Assembly (NCBI GenBank): GCA_022579005.1 | Contig: MU401605.1 | Location: 1 to 64,000 of the forward strand | Direction of reading: 5' to 3' | Length of the DNA stretch: 64,000 nt | From: Poronia punctata | Taxonomy: Eukaryota > Ascomycota > Sordariomycetes > Xylariales > Xylariaceae | Shown: piece after piece, positions 34,206 through 46,195 of the stretch | Position numbering within the stretch: the stretch's first letter is position 1 | Layout of the letters: the number at the start of each line of letters is the position of its first letter | Position numbers and translations under genes: made by a program | Notes under the pieces: model-generated | Seen by the model: the letters and a program-made list of their open reading frames with translations, nothing else | The model's database searches: none | Told to the model about the DNA's origin: nothing

Positions 34206-35174
34206 TTATCCTGAAAAGCCTCTCGGAACTCGTAATACAACCACCAAAGCCCATCCGCTCTTGCTTTCTAGTATGCCAAAGTCATTCTGCGTCCGAAATG
34301 CTACCTCTTCTGCCGTGACTAACATCTGCACATCTTCTGCTTTATGCCAACGTGATTTGCTTCCCTCACCTCTACTTCCCGCCTCTGGTCGTGCAACGCG
34401 CACATCCTTTTCGACTGTCTTGGTCGCATAGGTCGAGGTGCTGCTACTACTACTGCCCCCTGCTCTGAACCCCCGGAACCAGCCTTTCTTTTCCTTCTGC
34501 GGTGGTAACCGCTCCTCAGCTATGGTCTGCACCACTGTGTCGAGGGCGGGCGGGGGTTCGGTTGATGGGTCTGGCTGAAGACATCGGGCCAGACGTCGAG
34601 CCATGTCCTCGTCGGCCCACCATAGCGCCCGCTCCTGGTCGTTGGTCATTGCACTAGAGTCGTCGAACCGGCCCCAGTCGCTAAATTCTTGGCCGATGGC
34701 CCACGTTTGTCCGTCGCTGCTGGTTTGTTCTCTTGTGGATGCCGATTTACTGTCTCGACCCCACTCGCCCTTCTCTCTCACTGACTCGACACTCTCGGCC
34801 GTATCCGTCTTCACACGCACCACCCGACAGAACCTCTTCTTCTGGCGCATTTCGTCCATGTGACTCAGCTGAGCACCAGGCGGGATCACAGAGGCGGGAA
34901 CGAGGTACAGGTAAGCGGTATCCAGCACATTGACAACGAGTGAATCGACGTCACTCAAGAAAGTGCTGATCTCGGGTACCAATTGTTCGAGCAGAGAGGC
35001 GTCGATGATAGCTTGTTGCATTGACCTTGCTTCGCATGCACGTCGAATCCGACCGGGCAGAGACGTGAGGTGACGCTGTAAGTGAAGAGAGGGCTGTGAC
35101 CGGCCATGGTCACTGTCAGATTCGTATGCGGCGTAAGGAGGGGGTGCTTCCTCGGCGAGGTCCTTGGAGTTCAT
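34206..35174 (-). CDS. Conserved fungal protein of unknown function
   Basis: 322 aa, single exon, true ATG at 35174. It begins with a proline/acid-rich PPPYAAYESDSD segment. A helical part follows (ARSMQQAIIDASLLEQLVPEI, then SFLSDVD-type residues). Next comes a stretch with FCRVVRVK, and a Ser-rich, basic C-terminal half with GWFRGFRAGGSSSSS. No membrane span, signal or catalytic motif. The LLEQLVPEISTFLSDVD block looks like a filamentous-fungal family I have seen without an assigned role, so I name no function. Confidence 0.6.
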   Translation of the reverse strand: MNSKDLAEEAPPPYAAYESDSDHGRSQPSLHLQRHLTSLPGRIRRACEARSMQQAIIDASLLEQLVPEISTFLSDVDSLVVNVLDTAYLYLVPASVIPPGAQLSHMDEMRQKKRFCRVVRVKTDTAESVESVREKGEWGRDSKSASTREQTSSDGQTWAIGQEFSDWGRFDDSSAMTNDQERALWWADEDMARRLARCLQPDPSTEPPPALDTVVQTIAEERLPPQKEKKGWFRGFRAGGSSSSSTSTYATKTVEKDVRVARPEAGSRGEGSKSRWHKAEDVQMLVTAEEVAFRTQNDFGILESKSGWALVVVLRVPRGFSG

Positions 35175-37760
35175 GGCTACTTGGACTGATTGTGTGCTGT
35201 TAACAGTGCGCTGTTGGGTACCAGTTGGATAGACGATGATATAGATCGTAAAGCAAGATGTCTGGATAGAATCTAGACACTGTTCTGCCGATTGACTGGT
35301 TGACAGGTAGTATGTCGGGATATTGGGGTATGGTTTAGATGGATCGAAGTAGATAGTCAGGGTCTAGACTAGAGCGCGGCGAGAATGAGGTGTTCTTCGG
35401 TAAGCAATTAGGGAAAGACCATGGAATGGATGACATGACTATTTTAAAATCTCTACCTACCGGGGTGGTGGGCTTACGACGCTCTATGCAGTAACCTATG
35501 GCGTAACTATTATCGTGGAATTTTATATCGACAGTCACAAAGGTTTATTACAAAATACAAAAGTAGGCGCATAAACGGAAACTTTTGACTACCTAGTATC
35601 CAAGTCTCGATTCCGGGTAACGTATTAAATAACATCGCCGAGCGCCGAGTGTTGTATTTCAGTTACTCCGCCCCGTGTCTTCCTCCAAGTAATTAATTCT
35701 CGTCTAGAGGTTGAACCTACTTACTTTACACAGTAGTCGCAGTACTAGCTTACCAGGCCTACCTACTAGGAGATGCGGGGGAGATCCCCGCCCCTAGTTC
35801 GCCTTACAAGTATTACCTAGACTTCCTTTCTAACCTAGAAGACTGCCTAAAACGGATTGATAGGTGGGGCTTTTCTGTAAGCATGTGACTTTTCACAGCC
35901 ACGATGAAATGGATAGGTATTATTCCATTCAACCTTGTTGAATATTTGTAGGAATGAGAGATATGTTTGATTCTCGCGATTTGACCTATCATTTTGGAAC
36001 TTACATTCGGCGTAGTAGGCACTTTGGGAATTGGGCCGCGGAATTAAATGTGACGAGGAGGGGATTTACATTGGGACTTTGTTTATAAGTTACCTACATG
36101 TACCTTTTGTGTATAGTACATAAGTTGTAGGTAATACGAGCATTGTGTAATTAAATGTTTATTAGGTTTCCTTTGCCAAAAGATAGAATCTGTCTAAACC
36201 TTGATTTACGTATGAATGGTTCTAGGTTAGGCGGTTCATGAACGTTGGGCAGCTTTATGTCGTTTTTATTGTCTGCGGCTGAGATACCTAGGCTAACCTA
36301 GCGCTGCCTGGATACAACGGTAGGGGAGGTCGGGACTCCGGAGCTCGGCACGTCGGTGTCGAATGTGGGAGACCGATGACATTTTTCCAAGACGTTAGGT
36401 ACGGGGTTAAAACTGGCTGAATCACAAACCATAAAAGTACGGTGTCAATTTGGCTCATGTTGCTTTCGGGGTGATAATGAAAACACTGCCATCATATCAA
36501 TCGCTTGTCTGTCTGCGAGGAATTGCCCTTTGCGAAGTGGAAGTGAGCCTTGTCTAAGGCGCGGCAGATAGGTATTTGTACAGGGTAATCTATGTCAATA
36601 CTTGGGGCCGTGGTACCCTCGTATACAGTTGCCATATGCCCAGCTTCTAAGTTAGGCCGCTGGTTTACTTGTACCACAAAGGTGGCAAATGTACCTGGTA
36701 TTACACTTGTTTTCCAAGTAGTTAATCTAGAGGCTTGTCGTCGGTTGAAGGTAGGTAATATCAAAAATATGTCCGTCACCTGCTAGACTAGGTAGGATCT
36801 AGGCATACAGCGGCAGGCTTGGCTCCCCGCAACGTGGCGCAAAGGTTAGGTTGTGCCTTGGCCCCCTTGGTAACCCACATCACCGACTAAATATGATGCC
36901 TTGTAGGGCATGACAGCCGCGACTAGCGCTGAAAGAAGTGGGTAAGAAAAAGATACTTCAGGCTGCAGGTTCTACTTAGATAATACCGGTAAAAGCAGAA
37001 AAAAGTACCTAACCTTAGCAGATCTAACCAGGACGGATGACCCAGTATTTTGTGACTGAAAGTTGGAAATGTTCTAGATGGGAACGACGCAAAGGAAAAC
37101 CGAAAGGGAGGAAGACTTTGTGTTCGTGCTCTTGGTGGTGTATAACTCGGGCATAAGACTGCATAAAGAACAGAGAATTGGTACTGTATGTCCCGGAATA
37201 ATAATGAATAATTAAATTCGGCTAAATAAAAGGTTCGCAACTATGCATACCATCGGTATCCCGTTTGAGATGCAAGTGATGTGCATGCAAGCCAAGGATA
37301 TTTGAAGGGGTGAGACTACGTAGTAGGTGGCTGCGCCTAATGGTTGGCAACACGTTTTACGGCTGATATGACACAGCCTCTTATACCTATTCGAACGAGA
37401 GCAGATCGCGAACCGCGACGGAGTACTATTTAGCTCCGTGCATACTGGCAGGCAGATCTTCATGTCTACAGTCTACCTTGGAGACCGAAGTATAAATAAG
37501 ACGCGTCTTCGCCAAAAGATCCCAAGCATTGCTCCTACGGACTAACAGACATATCACGAGAACGGGCACACGGGACTGCAACCGTCCTTATATCCATTTA
37601 TATATATAATATCCGAAGCCAGTACCTACCCGTGGCTTCCACGCTCGTCGACTATACTTTGTATCTCATAAACACATAGCCAAGCCATCGCCTCTTGTCA
37701 TTGGACTCTTTTGATTCCTCCAGATCATCACTTTATCTGGTCTCACCAGTTCATCACAAG
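35175..37760. other. Divergent intergenic region, 2.6 kb
   Basis: Upstream regions of the conserved unknown (-) and flotillin (+). Moderately AT-rich with short frames of no coding character. A TATATATAATA stretch near 37600 could belong to the flotillin promoter. Confidence 0.5.
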
Positions 37761-39376
37761 ATGTCGTACAAGATTGCAGCACCCGATGAGGTAGGCCGAC
37801 TTCTTCCGTGGAGTGGGACGATCGCTGACTTGTTATACTCTAAAAGTACCTTGCCATCACTGGCATGAATATCAAAAATGTACTCATCACTAAAACCGCT
37901 TGGGTCTGGCCTTTCCAGAAGTGCACCCGCTTCTCCGTTCAGCCACACGACTATGGGATGAACCTCCAAGGTGAGTTGCTTCGTCTCGTGCCTGAGACAA
38001 CCTGCGATCAGTTAACTGACCAAATCATCAGCCATGACCAAGGAGAAGTTACAGTTTCTCCTCCCGGTCGTATTCACTATTGGGCCGTGAGTCTCCCATG
38101 CTTCCCCGTAGCTGAGGGCCATGTTAATGGTTTTTATAGTGATGTAAACGCACGGGGTGCCAATTCCAGAGCCGCAAGAAATGTTTCTAGCGACGGCGAT
38201 CATGCCAACGACGAGGATCAGGGTGATGCTCTTATGAAGTATGCCATGCTTCTTGCCGACTCATCGGAAAATTCGACCAAGCGCGCAGATGGGACACATT
38301 TCCTAGAGAATATTGTTAAGGGTATCATCGAAGGCGAAACTCGAGTGCTGGTTTCCAGCATGACCATGGAAGAGATCTTTACCGAGAGAGAGGTGTTCAA
38401 GAAGCGCATCTTCCGCAACATCCAGGGCGAACTCGACCAGTTCGGCCTCAAGATCTACAATGCCAACGTCAAGGAGCTCAAGGATGCTGTCGGGTCCACA
38501 TACTTCCAGTCGCTCTCGCAAAAGGCTCACGAGGGCGCCACGAACCAAGCCCGTATCGATGTTGCCGAGGCCCAACTCCGCGGAAACGTGGGCGAAGCCG
38601 ACCGACGTGGACATCAGGAACGGCAGATCGCCAAGATCAATGCCGAGACAGCCGTGCAGAAGACGGACAGAGACGTGGAGAGAGCAACGGCCGAGGCTAA
38701 CCTAGCAACGCAGAAGACGGTGCTGAACCGTGATGTCGAGATCGCCAGGATTCAGGCCACTCGCGCAACCGAGTCCCGCGACGAAGATCTGAAGAAGGAT
38801 GTGCAGATCAAGCGTGCCGCTGCCGAGCTCGAACGCCTGCGCGCTACAGACGTTGTCAAAGCCACCATCGCCCGAGAGGCCACACAACAAGCTGCCGATG
38901 CCAAGGCGTACGAGATCGAGGCCGAGGCTAGGGCACAGTTCGAGCAAGCCAACATGGCAGCCGACGCAGCTCTGCAGAGGCAACTCAAGGAGGCCCAGGG
39001 TCTCTCCGCCATGGCCGAGGCCTATGCAAAGATGGGCCAGGCCTTTGGCGGACCGGACAACATGTTGAAGTACATGATGATCGAGAAGGGCACGTACGTC
39101 CAGCTCGCCAAGGCCAACGCCACCGCCGTGCAAGGGATGCAACCCAAGATCAGCGTCTGGAACACCGGTGCAGATGCTGGTTCGGGAGCCGGCGGACAGG
39201 ATAGTGCTGCTACTATGCGCAACGTTTACCAACTTCTGCCACCTCTCATGTCCACCATCCACGATCAAACAGGCATCACGTTGCCCGAATGGCAGTTTGG
39301 GAAGCTCCCCGCAGACCAACAACAGGCGGTTGACAGGGCTGGTGCCGCTAGCCCTAGGACCAACGGGAAGAAATAA
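37761..39376 (+). CDS. floA: Flotillin-like SPFH/band-7 protein
   Basis: Four exons: 37761-37790, 37847-37970, 38032-38086, 38140-39376, 481 aa. Introns are 56, 61 and 53 bp, with GTAGGC, GTGAGT and GTGAGT donors. Joined exons begin MSYKIAAPDEYLAITG and continue through MTKEKLQFLLPVVFTIGPD, the fungal flotillin N-terminus. The SPFH domain runs to about residue 190 (IVKGIIEGETRVLVSSMTMEEIF). The rest is an Ala/Glu-rich coiled coil with AEA repeats, ending in a conserved ISVWNTG block and a variable tail. Fungal flotillins mark sterol-rich plasma-membrane microdomains behind the hyphal tip. The insert between exons 3 and 4 (about residues 71-95, GANSRAARNVSSDGD) looks longer than I expect for the family. 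Confidence 0.93.
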
Positions 39377-39899
39377 ACTGTCGCCGTACTTGCCAGACAA
39401 CAATCACAAGACACACATCCGTTAATGCTTTTACTATGTTTTCCTTTGTTTCATGGTTTCCTACCATCTATCAATCCTGCCCAGAGCCTGTTGGTATATC
39501 TTATTGCTGGAAACGTTGCTTTGGTCTGCGAATAGAATGGCGTTGGAGTGGTCTAGGGATAGGATAACCGCTATAAGATACCAAGTTTCTCTTTGTTGTT
39601 CAGATCTGTAGGATAGACTTGAAAATGATAAACCTAAAAAATGTAAGAATAATGTTTGTCTTATCTACTCGCGTTCAGGTCTCATATATGATGCAGGTAA
39701 ATTATAAAGCGTCTATGTTAGCAATAATATAAATGCAGGACCTTAAGCTAAACAACCACGCATAGAGTAAATAGAATTGAATAACCACGTTGATAATTTA
39801 ATACAGCCGATATACCAACTCCCAAGAAAACATAAATAAACAAGAAGCCGTTCTAATAAGTGCTAATTTCTCCACCAACTTCCTCCCATATATTGGAGC
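39377..39899. other. Convergent intergenic region
   Basis: 3' UTR space of flotillin (+) and of the Ser-rich gene (-). AT-rich, no ORF. Confidence 0.5.
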
Positions 39900-41089
39900 T
39901 CACGGCGGGCTTAATCGGCCATGGAGGGTACCGAGGCGACGCAATGCGTCTCCTTTAAACGCGACCTGCTGGACATACTCATCTTCACGCATACGGGGCT
40001 TGAACTTTCCCTTGGGGGTGGGTGGACGAGAGTGGACGATAGACTCTGTGCTTGTATGGGCCACCGGGCCCTCGATTATGTCCATCTTCTGGACCCTTTT
40101 CATTCGCCCTTCGGCCTTCTCGTTCCTGCGGCACTTTTCCACTAGCTATGATACGAAACTTGTCAGCAAATAATAACGAAGTAGGTAGGTGTGTAACAGA
40201 TATACTAACATGGTACCAATCCTCGCTTGGGACATCATCAAATTTGTGGGCATCGCGTAACATCTCCCTGGGAATGTCCATCCTGAGGATCTTTCCGCCC
40301 TGTGGTCGTAGTTCCTTGGCGTACTCCTTATCAAAGGTAAAGTATGCCGTGTCTTGGCGGGATGTGTGGAAGTCACCCAATCTTTCAGTTTTGATATACT
40401 GGGGATCCTTAGTAGCGAGAAATTTGTCGATCTTAACTCCGTTGCTCCCGCGGTAAGCCGGACGGGTGATACCAGACGGGGCGCTTAAGATGACTATGGT
40501 TAGCTAACCGTGTTTCAGCGTATGTGGGAGACCGAGAGACTAACTAATGTTTCCCATGACTGGAAACTGGAGGTTGGTAGTTGTCACCGCTATGAGACGA
40601 CGGCTGTGGATATGACGGAGATGAATGTGATGGATGAGACGATGACGACGGTTTCGACGGAGACGAGTATGAGGAATAAGACGAAGATGAGGATGGCGGA
40701 TACTTTTGGTCGTTATACGGCAACGGTGGGACATATGAGGACGAGGTGGGCCTGGAAGCCGAAGACGGGCGGCGGGGCTGCAACGATGACGAGGGTGACA
40801 GGTACGAATCATCGTTGTATGGTTGAGGGGAGAGATACTTTTTGCTGTCATGGGGCGACGAGGAGCGGTAGGAAGAAGATGGGTGGGATGGGTGTAGCGA
40901 AGAAGAGGACGACGAGGAGCGATGGGAAGAAGATGGGTGGGATGGGTGTAGTGAAGAAGAGGACGACGAGTGATGTTTATCAATGTAAGATGAGGAGGAT
41001 GGACGTTTCCCCTTGCTGTCGGTTGGTGTTGACAAATACTCCTCGTCACTGGCCTTGCGACTATAAGAGGGGTGTTTTCTGTACGCCAT
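39900..41089 (-). CDS. Ser/Tyr/Pro-rich protein with possible ADP-ribosyltransferase-like C-terminal fold
   Basis: Three exons: 41089-40545, 40483-40210, 40145-39900, 354 aa. Introns are 61 bp (A|GTTAGT, GCTAAC branch) and 64 bp (GTTAGT donor, CATAG acceptor). Residues 1-180 are low-complexity Ser/Pro/His/Tyr, with an 18-residue tandem repeat around LHPSHPSSS. From about 217 the sequence is conserved-looking: GDFHTSRQDTAYFTF, then GGKILRMDIPREML, DWYHLVEKCRRNEK, and MDIIEGPVA at about 294-302. The order Gly-Asp-Phe, a Tyr-Phe strand, an aliphatic strand ending Asp-Ile-Pro, and a terminal D-I-I-x-GPVA recalls DUF3990/ART-like proteins. This is a pattern match from memory. No catalytic triad was assigned. 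No signal peptide. Confidence 0.65.
40871..40978 (-). repeat. 54-bp coding tandem repeat (about 2 copies)
   Basis: The GAAGAAGATGGG-start block recurs with a 54-bp period (40872 and 40926). It encodes two copies of a Ser-rich 18-residue unit containing LHPSHPSSS. The copies differ by few substitutions, so copy number could vary between strains. Confidence 0.75.
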
Positions 41090-42599
41090 TGTAAGTGTTG
41101 CGATGGTCAGTTGAAGTGGCCAAGAATTTGTAGCTTCGATATAGCAGAAGAATATGTATATGATTATACTACCAGTTATATCAAGGTAGGATGATTAGAC
41201 TGTGAGGTATACAAAATAGAATGCCATGAAAAGTAAAAGACAGATGTACGGCGATAGTACACCCCTTTATATCCCTTTCACGATCTGGTTATGCCTTGCC
41301 AGAGTAGTTGTATACTACAACGTTTGAGATGGGATAGGACTTCAAACCAACAACGGCGCTTAACCGTGTTCTCGGCCTCTCAGGTGAGGCAAAACGGTTC
41401 CTAGTCGAGGTAACGGCTCTAGAGAGGCCATCGTGGCCTAACATGTCGTTTGTCAAACATGGTACTCCGCCAGCGCGGGTAGAGAAAGCGCGTCGCTGTT
41501 GGCAGAATCATTTCAGCCTTGGGCTGTTGATTTTACAACAAGGTTCACACGCGCCAGGAACATATCTGTTGGTCGACTCCTCGTGTGATACGGAAGTGGA
41601 CTAGCCAACTATCCGGACCAACGCGTCCAACACTGTGAATATGAACCAACACAGCGCCTATTTCTACTCTATTTGCGTATAGAATGGTAAGAAGGTCGGA
41701 GGTTCCGCACCAAAATCGACAGATGTAACGTGCATGTATAGAACAGCATAGGCGCCGAAGCTGATGGCCTGCCTACATCACCGGCATGTTGGCCTTTTTG
41801 TTGTAACCCAAAAGCTGTGTTGGTTATAGGAAGTACTTGCTTAATATACGTAGGTAGGTACGTAAAATAGTATTAATCCACTTGGGATTAGGAGTTTGTG
41901 TAGGTAGGGCGTAAGGTTTAAAGATGTAAAAATAACAACACAACGAGGCAAAAGACATGGCGGGGCGATGTTCAAGTCTTTTGGGATTGATATTCGGATT
42001 GACATCTACGAGTACGTTTAAGATATGGAGAGTAAAAGTTGTTGCAATTTCTTGATAGGAGTCTCCCAAAGGTGAACGTTGGTAGGTAACCTTGGGTGCT
42101 TAGGTACCTCATGTACTTACCTACTTACCTAACCTACGAGTATGTAAATACGTACTACCTAAAGTAGTAACCCATATGGAGGTGAGTGCCATTGCTCATG
42201 TACGTTGGTTTGTAAAAGTGTTATTTGCAGCTAACTGTGGATCCAGATAGATGCCCTGCAGTTAACAATTCTAATCTTCTATCCTGTTAGGTCTAAAACA
42301 GGATCTTGAAACAGCTAGTAAACGCCAGGAAGGAGCCGACCCGGCAATCACGTACTCGTAGGTCGCACTTGTCACTTGACCTTCGGCCTACCTGTCACTC
42401 CGCCTCTTAGTAGGTGTTATTGCTGCAGGTGGTAGGTAATACTGTGTTTGTATTTACACGTATATAGTCCCTGCGAGGCGCTCTTATATATTCCTCAATA
42501 ATCCACTGTTCACTGTTCAAATTATTCATCCTCTTTGATACACTCGAACAACTCTAGCAAAAGCTTAGTCATTCATGAATCACATCATCCGTTGTTACC
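41090..42599. other. Divergent intergenic region, 1.5 kb
   Basis: Upstream regions of the Ser-rich gene (-) and of the 224-aa gene (+). ACCTACTTACCTAACCTAC-type motifs near 42110-42140. A CTTATATATTCC element near 42482 lies about 115 bp before the next ATG. No gene. Confidence 0.5.
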
Positions 42600-43331
42600 A
42601 TGGCTGAAAACCCCTCGACCTCCAGTCAACCGTTGACGATGACGCCCGAGCTCGAGCGCATTCTCGCACGCGGTCGTGAGATTCATCCAACCATGCCTGC
42701 CGATTGGACCGGTGACATGGGTTGCTATGACGAATCCATGGACCCATTCCTGCCCAAGCTGGACGACAAGCCAGGAATTCTGCGCTTTTTAGGGCTCAAT
42801 GACGATACAATTGAGTGGGCACTTGAAAAGCACCAAAAGGAACAGAGGCCAGATATTGGAAAAGACCTAGAACATGAACCTCTGGTTGCAAAATTCATGA
42901 GGGACGGTGGCGACAGAATGATAGAGGGTGTCACCTTTCCCATGCTCGACAGCCTCTGGGACACAGTTCGCCGAAGAGACACAGAAATGTCATTTGACGT
43001 AACGGAGGACTATGGTGCGCTTGTCAGACCCTAAATTTATCACGAGAACTTCTTTTCTAATGAAAGCGCAGATGGATTTGTCAGAGGCGGTCTTATGGAG
43101 GGCCTTCGTCCCGAATTTGCCATTTTTTGCGGCCTTCACCCGTCAGAAGAGGACTACGCCAGGGAAACATATCGAGAGTACCACTACATACGAGGTTATC
43201 AAGAGCAGGCAGACGAAATAATAGGCCTGTGGGCTATCAGGTTGTCAAATCTCTGGACCCAAAAGCTTGAACGGCTTGGCTTAATTAGCCAGCATAAAGT
43301 AACTCTCAAGGTTCCCAGAACAGAAAGTTGA
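42600..43331 (+). CDS. Hypothetical fungal protein, 224 aa
   Basis: Two exons, 42600-43014 and 43072-43331, joined across a 57-bp intron (G|GTGCGC donor, TCTAATG branch, GCGCAG acceptor). The junction reads EDYDGFVRGGLMEGLRPEF and stays in frame. The start has a good ACCATGG context. The protein is acidic and helical, with Trp- and Glu-rich segments (DTIEWALEKHQKEQRPD, EIIGLWAIRLSNLW). No signal, membrane span or motif I can name. I do not recognise the family. Codon bias and a conserved-looking C-terminus suggest a real gene. Confidence 0.65.
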
Positions 43332-43776
43332 TGGGATGGGGGTGTCGAGGCCCGAGAGGGAAAGTTGCTGGGAATGTTAGGAACAAGGAATGATGATATG
43401 ATTCTCTGGATAACTTAGAGCCTAATTATCTCGTCTGTATTCACCCAGTTTCATTGTGTCTTCTGTACTCTTAACTCCGTTTGTAGCTTTCCTAAGGTCT
43501 CGGACCAAACATTACCGAACCTCCACAGGTTAGTGGTTTTTTTTTGAGTTTTATATTACTCGTAGAGTTCCAGCGAGGTAAGTCACGGGTATTGCTTGAC
43601 TGCGGGGCCTGATAGTGGACCCCTGATAGTGGAGCCCAACTAGAATCCCGCGATGGTGGGGTGCATCGTCAGTTCTTGTGAAATTTTCCTCCGTTTTACC
43701 TTCCTTGGCAGTAGGTAGAGACTGCCTTGTTTTTCCAAATAGAACCAAAAAGTCTTTACTTAAGCCACATGTCAAC
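43332..43776. other. Intergenic, upstream of TRM6
   Basis: 3' flank of the 224-aa gene and the TRM6 promoter. A poly-T run near 43536. No gene. Confidence 0.5.
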
Positions 43777-45819
43777 ATGCACTCTCTTGTGCAACCTAAC
43801 GCCTGGGTAGCTCTGAGACTCCCTTCTGGTAATCTACGTGTCTTACAAGTCATACCAAATACGTGAGCTTTTTCCTTCCCTTTGCCTGTACTTGCCGATA
43901 TGCTGTAGGTCGGAGCAGCCAAGATTGCTACCGATCTTTATCTGTTCGGCTTGTCACCTCCCTCTATGCTGGCTGGGACGTACCAATTGTGGTTCCAAGG
44001 GACTATGGGTTAATCATGCTCCCCTAGTACTATATCACTCGGAAAATACGGATCATTCCCCACGAATCTTATTATCCAACGGCCGTACCATCTCACTTAC
44101 GAATTACAAGACAAGAGAGCAAATGAAAGCTTCAACAGACTTCGAATCGTCCCCGCCGCCGAGCTATACTCCGACATTCTCTCCTCTAATGTCACACCAG
44201 CCGCCTCGGCTGATGGAACACCGGCGCCGGATGTCGATGGGGCAGACGATGGGCCTCCGACGGGAGTCGAGTACTCTCTTGTCGATCAAGATTCAGGCGC
44301 AGTGGTCGCCACTACAGATCGCACCGATATCGACGCCTCGGCGCGTCAGACGCTGACTCTGGGAGAGATCGAAGCTTTAAAGAAAGACGGCACCGATGCG
44401 GGCAGAGAGCTCATTGCAAAGCTTATGCTGTCACATACTGCCATCGAACAGAAGACAGAATACTCCCTAGCAAAGTATAAACTGTTGAAGACACGAAAAT
44501 ATATACGGCGGTTTTCTGTTCTGCCATTAGACGTGCCCTTGCTCGACCACTGGACTCTGGAGGAGAAAGACCCTTCTAGGGTTCTAGACATGAGGGAAGA
44601 GATGGTGGCGCTTTTGGGATGCTGGGCAAATGTACATTTCGGGGGCAAAGACGTATGTGAGGCGCCCACTACCGTCAAGATCGAGCAGAGTGAAGCGGAC
44701 GTGAAAATGGAGGACGCCCAACTGCAAGAGACTTCAACACCGGGTCGGTGGATCGTCATAGATGACACCGGCGGTCTTCTTGTTGCCGCCATGGCCGAGC
44801 GAATGGGTATCCTCTATCCATCCGAGGCCGAAGCTGGGAAGGCCAGGACGAAGCCTCCCACCACAAAACCAGTAGCTTCGGGTAATGGGGACCAGCCGGT
44901 GTCGAACAGTGAAGGACATTCCAGCCAACCAGTTGCACAACAAGGCGCTGTCACAGCAGAGGGAAATCCCGACGTCGAGTCGACGACCCAGGCGACATCG
45001 TTGCAACAAGCGGCGCATAAGCCATGGAGAGATGGCATTGCTGTACCTTACGCGCATGCCAATACCATTACTCACATACATGCCAATGCTCAGCCCAATC
45101 TCAGTCTTCTCCGATACTACGACTTCGACATCACGAATTCAACGCACACCGCCAGCCACCCTTTAGCGAAACATCTCACGACCCTATCGTGGCTTCAGCT
45201 TCTGGAACCCGAACTGGACGACATATACAGCTCGACGCCACCTACAGCTACAACAGAGGAGATTTACTCTTGGAAAACGAATAGGCGGAGTACATTCCAT
45301 AAGAAGCGCAAGCGGTGGGCCAAGACGCGGCACATCATCGACAACACGCGAAAGGGTGATTTCTCCGGACTCGTCGTCGCTAGTACCATGGATCCCATCT
45401 CCATCATGCGGCATACTGTCCCCTTGCTGGCAGGCGGAGCGCCTATCGCTATCTATTCTCAGTCTATTGAGCCACTGACCGAGCTCGCCGACTGCTATAG
45501 CCTTGCACGCCGCGCCGCCTGGGCCCTGCATCCGCCCGAGGAGCTGGCGGGCCAGACCGCGGCCGAACAGGAGCTATGGACCGGCAATGACGATTTCCCC
45601 TTAAACCCCTCGCTGGTGCTTGGGGCCTCGATACAGACAAGCCGTGTGAGGAAGTGGCAGGTGTTGCCCGGGCGAACGCATCCCTTGATGTCGGGCAAGG
45701 GAGGTGCCGAGGGGTATGTCTTCACGGCATGGAGGGTCAAGCCAGCCGAGGGCAAGGTGGAAGCGAGAGGAAAGTTAAGATCCAGGAAGCGCAAAGCTGA
45801 TGACCAGACGGCGACATGA
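43777..45819 (+). CDS. TRM6: tRNA (adenine-58-N1) methyltransferase non-catalytic subunit TRM6
   Basis: Two exons, 43777-43862 and 44028-45819, 625 aa. The 165-bp intron has a GTGAGC donor and CCCCTAG acceptor. Exon 1 encodes MHSLVQPNAWVALRLPSGN, the conserved Trm6 start. The junction restores IPNTTISLGKYGSFPTNLI. The large central part holds the Gcd10/Trm6 fold, with a long disordered Gln/Thr-rich insert (about 270-330). A C-terminal Rossmann-like portion (GDFSGLVVASTMDP, GGAPIAIYSQSIEPL) precedes a basic tail, RSRKRKADD. Trm6 pairs with Trm61 to make 1-methyladenosine at position 58 of tRNAs, including initiator tRNA, in the nucleus. Trm6 binds the tRNA, and Trm61 carries the methyl-donor site. 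Confidence 0.92.
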
Positions 45820-46195
45820 TATCAAATGTGTAGGTATGGGTGGTGTACATGGATGTAAGCATTATCCTATCAATGCCGTATTATAATAATACCGTGGCCA
45901 CGGTCGAAAATGGTGTTTCATTGGGCATAGATAGGTAGACAGGCGTAAATGTAAAATGATACCCCTTTTAAATACCAGACTTATCTTCTAGGGAGGTAGT
46001 AATTTCGGACACCCGGGCTCTTCAAAATCAGGTTCCCGAAGGTCAAGTAGCGTACGTAACCTTGTCACATTACCCTGCTGTGAAGCACCGTGATGGTTGC
46101 CGCCGATCCGCTTCTATTGATAAATATGCTGTGCTCCTGCCTTCTACAATCTGGCCGCTGTTCTCGTGTTCGTCTTTTGATGAATCGCGGGCTCG
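45820..46195. other. Convergent intergenic region
   Basis: 3' flanks of TRM6 (+) and ARPC3 (-). No gene. Confidence 0.5.

Noticed and set aside
38702..39403. 233-codon frame on the - strand
   Set aside because: Antisense of the flotillin coiled-coil. No family features.
40510..41094. 194-codon frame on the + strand
   Set aside because: Antisense shadow of the Ser-rich repeat gene. Its Met/Thr/Arg-rich translation follows from the opposite-strand codons.
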